Source: Peronospora farinosa
Lineage: Eukaryota; Oomycota; Peronosporomycetes; Peronosporales; Peronosporaceae
Length of the DNA: 64,000 nt
Reading direction: 5' to 3'
Assembly: GCA_947646735.1 (NCBI GenBank)
Contig: CANTFK010000173.1
Coordinates: 212,138-276,137 of the forward strand
Positions 48,697 to 57,240 of this stretch are shown one piece after another. The position numbers and the translations under genes were made by a program. The notes under the pieces are model-generated. The model did no database searches, had not been told where the DNA came from, and was given only the letters and a program-made list of their open reading frames with translations. Position 1 is the stretch's first letter, and every line of letters begins with the position of its first letter.

Positions 48697-50796
48697 TCAA
48701 TTTTTCATCGAAGACTCGGATTCATCCAGCATTTTGGTTCGTTTTGAAGAATCGGTGGCCACTGCAAGCGAGCTCGTACGCAACCTCTTACCCAGTCGCT
48801 TCTTCTCGTGTGACGTCTCCTCGACCTCCATCTCCACAGGTGACGTCTCCTCGAGCTCCATCTTCATGGGTAACTTCTCCTCAAGCAACTTTATCTGCTC
48901 AAACTCGTTCCTCATCTTATTGACGAACGTCTTCGTAACTTTGTCCTTTTTCTCAATGGCCGTCTTTTCTGATTGCTTGAGCATTCTTTCCACATCGGGG
49001 CCGTAATGTCTGTACAGCTGCAAAGCAAGCTCAACGTCGTCTTTGCGGTTTCTTCCCCTATTCAATTCTTTGACATATAAGGCCCAGGATTCGAATTCCG
49101 GACTCTCAAATACCGCATCTCCCTTCTTCTTTAGTTCCAAAAGGTTGAAAATGTCGTCCGGAGTTCGCTGTGCGATCCGCCACTCACTACGCTCCCATTT
49201 TCCGGCAATTTCCTTGGTACTCTCGACAGTTTTAGCTGTAGCGACCAACTTGGGCAGATCTTCGCTACGAAATCGATTCTTCAGCACTTCATATATAACC
49301 GTTGTGATCTCTCTTTGATCTTTTGATCGTTTTTGCTCCTCCAAGTAGGTCATATACGCAACCCACGCGTTCCAATCATCGGTTTCAAACATATATTTTC
49401 CTTTATCTGGAAACTCCAAAAGATCGAAAACATCGTCACCACTTTTCCCATCCCTCTGCCACCCCTCCGCCTGTGGATACTTCTTTAGACGCTTCAGTGA
49501 TTTATAATTCTCTTGCATATGCAGCAGGGTCTGCCAAATTTTCAGATAAGTGCCATCAAATTTTGCCGCAGCAAGAATCGAATCTAGCTTTTTGTCACCC
49601 ACGCGCTTCCTCATCGCCAACAGTAACACTTCATATGGATTTGGTCCCAGCAATTTAACAAAATTGATCCACGTACTCAGCAGTGGGTTTCTCAAAAGCG
49701 TATCTAGATGTTCATTGTTGAGTCCAAAGAGCTCAAAGCTGCGGATCAAACTTATTTCGCTTTCCTTCCAGATCTTCTTCGCCAATTTAGTTGCTAGTGG
49801 CCTGGTCCGATCGTCGGCTCCCCCCGCAACAAGCATATCTACTAGCTCTTTCTCACTGTAGCGCTTTATATAATGCGTGACAAACAGCTCGTATGGGTCT
49901 CTACCCATTTCTTTTAAATGATCGACCCATATATCCAGAGACGTACTCATCAAAACTTCGCTCTTATCCTTGCCATAAATTAGCAGATCCATAATGTTGT
50001 CCTCCTTTCCTTCTGATTCCCACTTTCGCAGCAGACCAAGTTCCAAATTGTTGGCAATTCCTTGCGTAGTTGATCGTTTTTTTCCGGCCTCTAACATGCT
50101 GACCACAGCGTCCTTCTCGAATGTACTTAGAAGCGTATTAACCTTAGCTTCTTCAGCCAAAATGGGTGCATTAGCCAAAACGTCTGCATCAGCCCCGGCT
50201 GCATGTTTATATGTTTCGTCCACAAAATTGGACCACATCGTAAATGTGTCACTCTTAAGCAGGTCTCCCCCGTTCCTGTATATTTCGATCTCGTCACCCA
50301 TAATTTTCTTGAACTGATCAGTAAAAACGTCGTAAATATTTCCTAATCTGGCAGGGTCGACACCAGCCTCGACCGCTTCACCAATTTTTGCTAATGGAAC
50401 GGGGTCAATGCCGGATGATCCAGGAATAACATCCGACTTTCCCGCTTCACTAACCTTTGCTGCTATACCTTGTTCTATGGCGGCGGACACTTCAGGGTTG
50501 ACAGTATCGACCGATTTACCGACCTCTGCTGCTAAACCTTGGACTATGGGAGGTACATCCATACCTCTGTCTTCGTTTTCGTCGTCCATGCTCTCCGTCG
50601 TGTCCGAGTTTCTTCTCAAATATCGCTCCACTTGCGCATCGCTTTGGCCGACGGCACCAAGTTGTTGCTTAAGAGAAGCAGAACCAGCAAAAATGGTATT
50701 TGGCTTCACAATACTTGGACTAGCACTGACGCATGTCAGCGCTGCTAGCACCATGTACCACTGCAGACGCTTTGGCAGGTTGAGGTTAGCGATCAT
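48697..50796 (-). CDS. RxLR-like secreted effector with tandem W/Y modules and a C-terminal NLS-like tail (699 aa)
   Basis: The frame is open 50 codons further upstream, but ATG 50796 puts a signal peptide at the start (MIANLNLPKRLQWYMVLAAL, cleavage near VSA-SP at residue 25). RYLR at residues 58-61 fits RxLR, and an acidic EER-like stretch follows (DDENEDRG, 71-78). From about residue 180 to 620 at least five helical modules repeat with a conserved Trp and Tyr/Phe pattern (TMWSNFVDE, DIWVDHLKEMGRDPYELFV, STWINFVKLLGPNPYEVLL, NAWVAYMTYLEE, ESWALYVKEL), that is, L/WY-type effector modules. The tail holds basic clusters KKRLGKRLR and KRTK, a possible bipartite nuclear signal. Such proteins act inside host plant cells; the target is unknown. 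No intron. A copia element lies 152 bp upstream. Confidence 0.85.
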   Translation of the reverse strand: MIANLNLPKRLQWYMVLAALTCVSASPSIVKPNTIFAGSASLKQQLGAVGQSDAQVERYLRRNSDTTESMDDENEDRGMDVPPIVQGLAAEVGKSVDTVNPEVSAAIEQGIAAKVSEAGKSDVIPGSSGIDPVPLAKIGEAVEAGVDPARLGNIYDVFTDQFKKIMGDEIEIYRNGGDLLKSDTFTMWSNFVDETYKHAAGADADVLANAPILAEEAKVNTLLSTFEKDAVVSMLEAGKKRSTTQGIANNLELGLLRKWESEGKEDNIMDLLIYGKDKSEVLMSTSLDIWVDHLKEMGRDPYELFVTHYIKRYSEKELVDMLVAGGADDRTRPLATKLAKKIWKESEISLIRSFELFGLNNEHLDTLLRNPLLSTWINFVKLLGPNPYEVLLLAMRKRVGDKKLDSILAAAKFDGTYLKIWQTLLHMQENYKSLKRLKKYPQAEGWQRDGKSGDDVFDLLEFPDKGKYMFETDDWNAWVAYMTYLEEQKRSKDQREITTVIYEVLKNRFRSEDLPKLVATAKTVESTKEIAGKWERSEWRIAQRTPDDIFNLLELKKKGDAVFESPEFESWALYVKELNRGRNRKDDVELALQLYRHYGPDVERMLKQSEKTAIEKKDKVTKTFVNKMRNEFEQIKLLEEKLPMKMELEETSPVEMEVEETSHEKKRLGKRLRTSSLAVATDSSKRTKMLDESESSMKN

Positions 50797-50942
50797 GCTT
50801 AAAAATATATCGTCAACGGAGTCCTGGGGTTCTAGAAGCGAATAGCAAAGTGAGAACCAACAACTGCAGCAATTAGTTTGGCTTTGCAAATAGTCAGCTG
50901 TATTGGAAGAACTGTCATATGTTTGTGTGTCGACAGGTAGGC
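50797..50942 (-). promoter_or_regulatory. Remaining native 5' flank of the effector gene
   Basis: Only about 146 bp of original sequence lie between the effector ATG and the copia target duplication. It stays open in the effector frame (50 codons) but looks non-coding. The rest of the original promoter is now beyond 55667. Confidence 0.6.
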
Positions 50943-50947
50943 ACATC
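50943..50947 (+). other. Target-site duplication, left (ACATC)
   Basis: ACATC directly precedes the 5' LTR and is repeated at 55663-55667. Confidence 0.92.
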
Positions 50948-51139
50948 TGTAGAGGATCACGAATTACGTCAGTGATGTGTGTGTCGTGAAAAGGACAACT
51001 TGCATGGACAGTGTTCTTCGAATGATCTGGATTGTGTGATCAGTTTATGAAGGGTTTATACATTTACTTTAGTAGTAGTTTAACTCTTAATACTACTTTT
51101 CATTTGGCAGCACAGTGAAGTAGTTGAGCTATCGTTACA
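50948..51139 (+). repeat. 5' LTR of the copia element (192 bp)
   Basis: Starts TGTAGAGGATCACG and ends ATCGTTACA. Only one difference from the 3' LTR is seen (AACTCTTA here, AGCTCTTA there). Confidence 0.95.
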
Positions 51140-51151
51140 GGTTATGAGCCC
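51140..51151 (+). promoter_or_regulatory. Primer-binding site: tRNA-Met anticodon-arm type
   Basis: GGTTATGAGCCC immediately follows the LTR. It is complementary to GGGCTCATAACC, the anticodon stem-loop of methionine tRNA, as in elements such as Drosophila copia that prime from an internal tRNA fragment. The gag ATG (51144) lies inside it. Confidence 0.7.
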
Positions 51152-52284
51152 AAATACGTTGGCTCCTAATGACATCCTCACGGATGACAATTACTTCATG
51201 TGGGAATTTAATGCACGCATGACACTCGCGCGCAAGGATCTTTTGGATCACGTTTTGATTAAGCCAGAGCTGACAGTGCTGCGGGAGAATCCCGGATGGA
51301 TAGTCGCCGATATGAAGGCTCTGGCTGTACTGGTGAAGCTACTCTCTCCAACCTATCAGTGCATGGTTCGGGAATGTGAGTCTGCGTTTGAAGCTTGGGA
51401 GGTTCTGAAGACGTTCTTTGCGAAGAAAAATCTTCACAACCGAGTGCAACTTCGGAAAGAATTACATGAATTTGTGATGGAGACTGGTGCGAGTCTTATG
51501 GACCATCTACTAGAATTTGATGAGCTGTGTCTCAAGCTCGGAGCTGCCGGTGACAGCTGGATGATGATGAAAGATAGTTTTGCTTTTGGGAAGTTTATCA
51601 TCCGAATATGATGATATGGTGCGCATCATTGAGGCGCACAGCAACGTGACGCTGTTAGACGCAAAAGAGATGCTCCGCCGGGAGTATGACATTCTTCAGA
51701 AGCGAGACAAGAAGGAAACCGCTTTTAAGGCACACGCTCAACGTAATGAACCTCGACGCTTTCAAAGTAACCGAGGACACCGTGGTCAAGAAGAAAATCG
51801 AGATCGCTACCAAACTTCGAGGAAAGGAAAAGCTTATGCGAGTTTTCAAGGCAAATGCTTTGCGTGTGGCCGACATGGACACAAGAGATCGCAGTGTCGT
51901 AACGTGAAACCATCGAGACCTGGTGATGAATTCGTTTTTTCGGCATTCAGTGAAGAACCAATTTCGAATTCAACTTGGTTGCTGGATAGTGGGGCAAGTC
52001 GTCATATGACTGATGACAAGCGTGAATTTGTGGAATACGAAGATTTAAGTACCCCAATTTACATCACTGTGGCAAATGGACATCAGTTGAAGGCGCAAGG
52101 AACAGGCAAAGTTCGATTTATACTCGAAAATGGTCGTACAGTCAAACTTACGGAGGTGTTGTATGTGCCTGGGCTAGACAAGAAACTTGTGTCTGTAGCA
52201 GCGTTGACGGCCCGAGGCGTAAGACCGTACTTACACAGGATCATTTCTATAGTACCGAGGCGTGCTTGTTCAGTTCAAGCGTGA
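51144..52284 (+). pseudogene. Copia gag and protease, frameshifted
   Basis: From ATG 51144 the gag frame (MSPNTLAPNDILTDDNYFMW) runs to 51611 and contains the copia-type Gag pattern FEAWEVLKTFFAKKNLHNRVQLRKELHEF. The register shifts by one near 51560, and the next frame (51580-52284) continues LGSLSSEYDDMVRIIEAH, the knuckle CFACGRHGHKRSQC (C-x2-C-x4-H-x4-C) and the protease block WLLDSGASRHMTDD. Active-site residues are intact; only the reading frame is lost. Confidence 0.88.
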
Positions 52285-53612
52285 TCAAGCAGTTTTGATA
52301 AGTGACGACGTGACTGTAGCAGTAATTAAACGAGTGGGAAAGCTGTTTGCGTGGAATGTAAAACAACATATCACGTTAGAGGCACACAAGGCTGAGAGCA
52401 ATGGTGCGATAAATGACACTAGTGGACTGTGGCATGCTCGCCTCGTTCATGTGTCTACGAAAAAGATTATGCAAGCGATGAAGTCTTGCGATGGTATTTC
52501 GAGAGTTGTCGCATCTGATGGCGGTGTATGTGATGGATGTGCACGCGGAAAAATGACAAACAGCCCGTTCAGTCATACTTCAGGAAGTGAAGTTAAAACA
52601 AGTCGACCACTTGAGGTTGTACACACCGATCTTATGGGACCTATGAATCCGAAGTCGAAAGGTGGGGCTCTATATGTACTCACATTTATCGATGACTACA
52701 GTCGATTTGTCTACGTATATTTGCTAGCAGCAAAGTCCCAAGTTTTTGAGCGATTTAAGGCGTTTCGTGCTGTGGTGGAGAAGCAAACGGATTGCAAGAT
52801 TAAATGCATCCGTAGTGACAATGGTGGAGAGTATACGAATCATCGCTTTCACAAGTACTGTGCAGATCTAGGGATTATCCACCAGAGGAGCGTGCCGTAC
52901 AATCCTCAACAAAACGGCTTAGCAGAAAGGATGAATCGAACTCTTGGTTGAGATGGCCCGATCAATGATATATCACATGGAAGTTGATCGTTCTTGGTGG
53001 GGTGAGGCGATTATGGCGGCTGCTTACACCATCAATCGAATTCCTAATACTGCGCGACCCAACGTTAGTCCATTTGAAACTCTGTATGGGTCGAAGCCAG
53101 ACTTAAGTCATTTCCGTGTCTTTGGTTCGACTGGTTATCTACGAGTCGCGGATTGCAAGCGCACTAAATGGGACAGCAAGGCAAACAAGTGTATTTTTCT
53201 CGGGTATTCGGAAAATTCAAAGGCGTACCGAGTGTGGGATATTGCGAGAGGACAATCGGTTACGACTAGGTCCGTTACGCTAAACGAGAGTCCTCCTTCG
53301 CGGTACAAAGATGTTGTTGTTTTAGGTGAACCTTTAGCTCAATGCAATCATTATCATGATGATTTAGACGAAGTAAAGGTGGAAGTACCTGATTTGAACA
53401 AGAATAACGAGGATGACGAAATGGACGTTGATGAAACTGCTGACAATGATACTAGTTGGGAAGACATGGTTGTGGATGCGTCTGGAGATCTCAATCAGTC
53501 ACAAAACTTAGATGTTGTTCCGATTGAGAGGGAGCGCACAGACATACAAGTCATTGACACAAAACAATTCGATGATACGTCGTACTTCACACGGATCGGT
53601 CGCTGGAAGTAG
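52262..53612 (+). pseudogene. Copia integrase, frameshifted
   Basis: The zinc module is seen as LWHARLVHVSTKKIM and CDGCARGKM. Core: VHTDLMGPMNPKSKGGALYVLTFIDDYSRF (Asp), RSDNGGEYTNHRF (Asp) and PQQNGLAERMNRTL (Glu). A one-base insertion at about 52945 (TTGGTTGAG, where TTGTTGAG would keep frame) stops the frame; the rest (VEMARSMIYHMEVDRSWWGEAI ... FRVFGSTGYLRV) continues at 52944-53612 in the next register and ends in the acidic linker to RT. Confidence 0.88.
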
Positions 53613-55464
53613 CAATAATGGTACACACATGCTCTCAGGAATACCTGATCAGTCGCGAGCTATTATAGTTTGTGAGAATTACCGTGCCCCAGATGATCGA
53701 ATGGAGATATACTCAGGGTCGAACAAAAGACCTTATAGTACATTCACGTCATCTCGTCTACTCACGAATGATGATTTTGACGATGAGAGGATTGATCTAC
53801 CGCTTTTAACTGATGGATCACCTGTCGATGGCGAAAATGATGAGCCGGACTCTAAACGTCAATGTGTTGACGATTACGAAATATCGCTTTCTGCTACTGA
53901 TGTACCAATAAATTTACGAGAGGCGTTACAGTCGATGGACGCAGAAAAATGGAAGGCAGCAATTCAAGCAGAAATTAATGCTCATCTTAAGAACTACACA
54001 TGGGATGCTGTCAATCGTCCTCCAGGTGTCAAGGTCATTGGTCACAAGTGGGTATTTGGTTACAAGTACGATGACAACGGTCAAATTGTTCGTTACAAAG
54101 CACGCTTGGTTGCCCTCGGATATCTGCAAACGCATGGTTTTGATTACTTCGACACATATTCACCTGTAGCATGCTCAAACACGATTCGTGTATTTTTGTC
54201 TGTTTGTTGCAGTATGCAATATGTAATTCGACAATTTGACGTGGAAACGGCGTTTTTGAATGGTGATTTGGAAGAAGACGTTTACATGGAGGCACCATAT
54301 GGAATTGAAATTGCACCTGGAATGGTGTGCAAATTACGACGCAGCTTATATGGATTACAACAAGCGGCTGCGGTTTGGCACAAGAAAATATGCTCTGTGT
54401 TTTCGGCCATGGGCTTCGAACAATGTCGAGCAGACACATGTCTTTTTGTTCGACGCAATAATGCAAAAAATAAGTCACCCACATACATAGTCTTGTATGT
54501 GGACGACCTCCTTATTGGATGCAAGTCAGATGCAGAGGCGGACACGATTTATAAGGAATTGTCAGAACATTTTACTGTCAAGTCACTTGGAGCTGCGCGG
54601 TTTATTTTGGGCATGGAAGTTAACTACTCACAAGAAAAGGGGGAGCTGGTGTTGAAACAGTCCCAATTTATTATGAAGGTGGTCTCGAAGTTTAAGCAAA
54701 ATGAAGCTTATGCAGTTCGCAACCCTATCTGCGCAGGACAGGACCTAACTCCGGATGAATCACACCCAGTGGTTAAAGACATTACTTCGTATCGCAAATT
54801 GGTCGGCTCGCTGCTGTATATTGCGAATGCAACGCGACCGGACATAAGCTACGCGATGTCAGTATTATCGCAGTACTTGGACCAGCCACGACAGATGCAC
54901 TGGCGAGCGGCTTTACGTGTTTTACACTATCTCATGGGAACAAAATCGCACGGAATTAAGTATAACAAATCGGACGACAAAAAGATGATGCTTTGGGCAT
55001 ACTGTGACGCGAATTGGGGAAATGATAAGAAAAATCGTCCATCTACGTCTGGAGTGTTGATTTTACTCGGAGGTGCAGCTGTCGTATACAAAAGCAAACG
55101 CCAAAGTTCGGTGGCTTTATCCTCTGCTGAAGCGGAATATATGGCACTGGCACTAGCTACGCAAGAAGTTATGTGGATTCGTTATTTGCTGAAAGAGATG
55201 GGTGTCACATGTAAGACTGCGACTACAGTGCACATGGACAACAAGTCGGCTATAAGTATTGCGACGAATCAGGGATATACTCCAAGAGCTAAGCACATTG
55301 ACCTTAGGATGCATTTTGTTCGAGACCACATTGAGCAAGGTGATATCCAGCTCAAACATGTTCCGTCAGCTATGCAACTTGCTGATTACCTGACGAAGCC
55401 GCTTGGTGCTCCACAATTGATGCGACTACGCGATGAAACTGGAATTCGCGAGAGTGCAAGTTGA
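53512..55464 (+). CDS. Copia reverse transcriptase and RNase H (650-codon open frame)
   Basis: The longest intact part of the copia pol. RT blocks: HKWVFGYKYDDNGQIVRYKARLVALG, FDVETAFLNGDLEEDVYMEAP (catalytic Asp), LRRSLYGLQQAAAVWHKK and the YVDD active site in VLYVDDLLIGC. RNase H: WAYCDANWGNDKKNRPSTSG, SSAEAEYMALALATQEVMW, HMDNKSAISIATNQ, RAKHIDLRMHFVRDHI. All catalytic acidic residues I can see are present. It lacks a start of its own because the frame shifts near 53560. Confidence 0.9.
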   Translation: MLFRLRGSAQTYKSLTQNNSMIRRTSHGSVAGSSNNGTHMLSGIPDQSRAIIVCENYRAPDDRMEIYSGSNKRPYSTFTSSRLLTNDDFDDERIDLPLLTDGSPVDGENDEPDSKRQCVDDYEISLSATDVPINLREALQSMDAEKWKAAIQAEINAHLKNYTWDAVNRPPGVKVIGHKWVFGYKYDDNGQIVRYKARLVALGYLQTHGFDYFDTYSPVACSNTIRVFLSVCCSMQYVIRQFDVETAFLNGDLEEDVYMEAPYGIEIAPGMVCKLRRSLYGLQQAAAVWHKKICSVFSAMGFEQCRADTCLFVRRNNAKNKSPTYIVLYVDDLLIGCKSDAEADTIYKELSEHFTVKSLGAARFILGMEVNYSQEKGELVLKQSQFIMKVVSKFKQNEAYAVRNPICAGQDLTPDESHPVVKDITSYRKLVGSLLYIANATRPDISYAMSVLSQYLDQPRQMHWRAALRVLHYLMGTKSHGIKYNKSDDKKMMLWAYCDANWGNDKKNRPSTSGVLILLGGAAVVYKSKRQSSVALSSAEAEYMALALATQEVMWIRYLLKEMGVTCKTATTVHMDNKSAISIATNQGYTPRAKHIDLRMHFVRDHIEQGDIQLKHVPSAMQLADYLTKPLGAPQLMRLRDETGIRESAS

Positions 55465-55470
55465 AGGGAG
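55459..55470 (+). promoter_or_regulatory. Polypurine tract of the copia element
   Basis: AGTTGAAGGGAG directly precedes the 3' LTR. Confidence 0.75.
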
Positions 55471-55662
55471 TGTAGAGGATCACGAATTACGTCAGTGATG
55501 TGTGTGTCGTGAAAAGGACAACTTGCATGGACAGTGTTCTTCGAATGATCTGGATTGTGTGATCAGTTTATGAAGGGTTTATACATTTACTTTAGTAGTA
55601 GTTTAGCTCTTAATACTACTTTTCATTTGGCAGCACAGTGAAGTAGTTGAGCTATCGTTACA
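55471..55662 (+). repeat. 3' LTR of the copia element (192 bp)
   Basis: Matches the 5' LTR except for one base and is followed by the ACATC duplication. Confidence 0.95.
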
Positions 55663-55667
55663 ACATC
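55663..55667 (+). other. Target-site duplication, right (ACATC)
   Basis: Second copy of the 5-bp duplication made by copia integration. Confidence 0.92.
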
Positions 55668-56540
55668 AAGCATATCAACAGTTCTTCTAGAACAGCTGAA
55701 TGAGTTGTAAACAAACGAAAGTGTAGTTATCTAGCGACTGACGGAACAAACTTCCGATACATGTACTGACAGCTTACATTTTCTTCTACACATGCCCTAT
55801 GTAAGCAAAGAAACCATTATAAACGTAATAAGCGCAGGTTTACTGATGATCCGTGTTTAACGTTTTGACAAGGAAACGAAAGCTCAGTGATATAGCTTCG
55901 TGTAGTGCATTATATGGTAGCCACCATACGTGACGTCACATGGGAGTCAGGTCCGTTGATATCTGCAGCCACATTTAGCCAGCGTACGATGAGGATGAGT
56001 ACCTTAACTAGTAGATAGGCACACCCTGAACCGCATGTTGATTGAGCACAGGCTAAACATAGATTACTTTTGCGCAAGGTTCGCTGTGATACTCGACATA
56101 CTGCCCCTCTTTTTGCGGTCTTCCATTAATGGAAGGGGGTTTGTTGACAATTTGACGATGTATATGGAGATAGATGCGAGTTGAAGGCATTTATTTTCAG
56201 CTTTGCAGCTCGGCTAGAGCCGTCACTAATTGCTGGTTGTTCATGTCAGAAGTTGTAGTTGAAGTGCATATAACGCGTTCACAATATGTATCATCCATTA
56301 CACTGCTGTAGGGAAAATACTTCATGCGTGTCGCGTGGAGACAGAGCAGGGGTTGCAGAAAATATAGGATGTTGTACAACGCCATAATGAATAAGCTGCA
56401 AGTTGTTTGGTGATCTTGTTTCGTCTACCTTGACACCGCTAATGCCGAAGCTGCATTTTTTGATGATCCCGTGCGTCGCTCATATAAATTATAGCTGGCA
56501 AAAGTTGTGTTTTATTCGAGCCACTATACGCTGAGGGTGA
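55668..56540. other. Intergenic, original upstream region of the effector gene
   Basis: Before the copia insertion this sequence lay directly upstream of the effector. No gene recognised. A short palindrome TTCCATTAATGGAA occurs at about 56121-56134. Confidence 0.5.
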
Positions 56541-56544
56541 TTCG

Positions 56545-56830
56545 TTAGACCTGCCCCAATTCAGACCGAAAGGCCCTAATAAGCTGAGTCAAACCCTGGA
56601 TCAATGTCGGTCCAATCCGCTGTGTGACCTTGAATAGTCCTGACGCGAGTCTGCTTGCACTGTTTGCAAGATAGCACTGAAGCCGTCCAAGCTCCCATCG
56701 TTCTCCTATCCAGTGGCAGATGAGCTTCTGCCAGCAGGCTTGCATGCACGGCATGTCCAGTAGATGTGATACCATTGTTTTTTTCACTCCTTGGCAGCAT
56801 TGAATCTTGCAGCAAATGTTATCATGCCCT
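56545..56830 (-). pseudogene. Inverted fragment of a LINE ORF2 C-terminus
   Basis: The minus-strand frame reads KKTMVSHLLDMPCMQACWQKLICHWIGERW..., which follows the pattern of the zf-RVT end of the LINE at 59393-63979 (EETIGHLFWDCACAAALWGKLIGHWTGQQ...). Several positions, including the His, Cys and Trp of the motif, correspond. It is a diverged fragment of a related LINE in the opposite orientation. Confidence 0.6.
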
Positions 56831-56867
56831 TAGTTTGGATAAAGGATATTCAGTTACTCCAGATGCG

Positions 56868-57240
56868 TGCTGTATGAGTCATGATCTGCTGTATAGTTAC
56901 TTTGTGAGGGCGGCAAATTGAAAACTAAGAAAAAGACTCGAGTGACTGAGTCGACTCAATGATCAAATGCCTTGGCCACTTTGGACGAAACTGCCTACGA
57001 TTTCACGGATTGGACTGCAATATTTGCGACGAGGGAAGCAAAAGCTCTGATGCAAAGACTCACTGTGTACCGACTCAGAGCTTGGCTGCTCGACGTCGTA
57101 TGAGACATCTTGATTGTAGCATTATCGTTGATGTCGGTCGGTATCTGATGAGTCAATAGTTACGAACCAAGCGAGCTGCTTTTTCCATGAACCCGTTGTA
57201 ATCAAAATCAAATGGAGACACACAATTATCATGTTGGGTT
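56868..57240 (+). repeat. LINE 5' leader (copy 3 of the dispersed repeat)
   Basis: The same sequence as 47430-47820 leads directly into LINE ORF1. It holds TGAGTCGACTCA at 56947-56958 and the 66-codon passenger frame at 56959-57159. Confidence 0.8.

Larger units (their letters stand above)
50948..55662 (+). mobile_element. Ty1/copia retrotransposon, complete with LTRs and target duplication, pol frameshifted
   Basis: 4715 bp bounded by 192-bp LTRs (50948-51139 and 55471-55662) that differ at one base, flanked by ACATC on both sides. Order: PBS, Gag, protease, integrase, RT, RNase H, PPT, which is the copia order (integrase before RT). The coding region changes frame four times (near 51560, 52240, 52940 and 53560), so no full polyprotein is encoded despite the young LTRs. 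Confidence 0.95.

Noticed and set aside
50797..50946. 50-codon N-terminal extension of the effector (start MCLPVDTQTYD)
   Set aside because: It would bury the signal peptide; the ATG at 50796 places it at the N-terminus as required for secretion.
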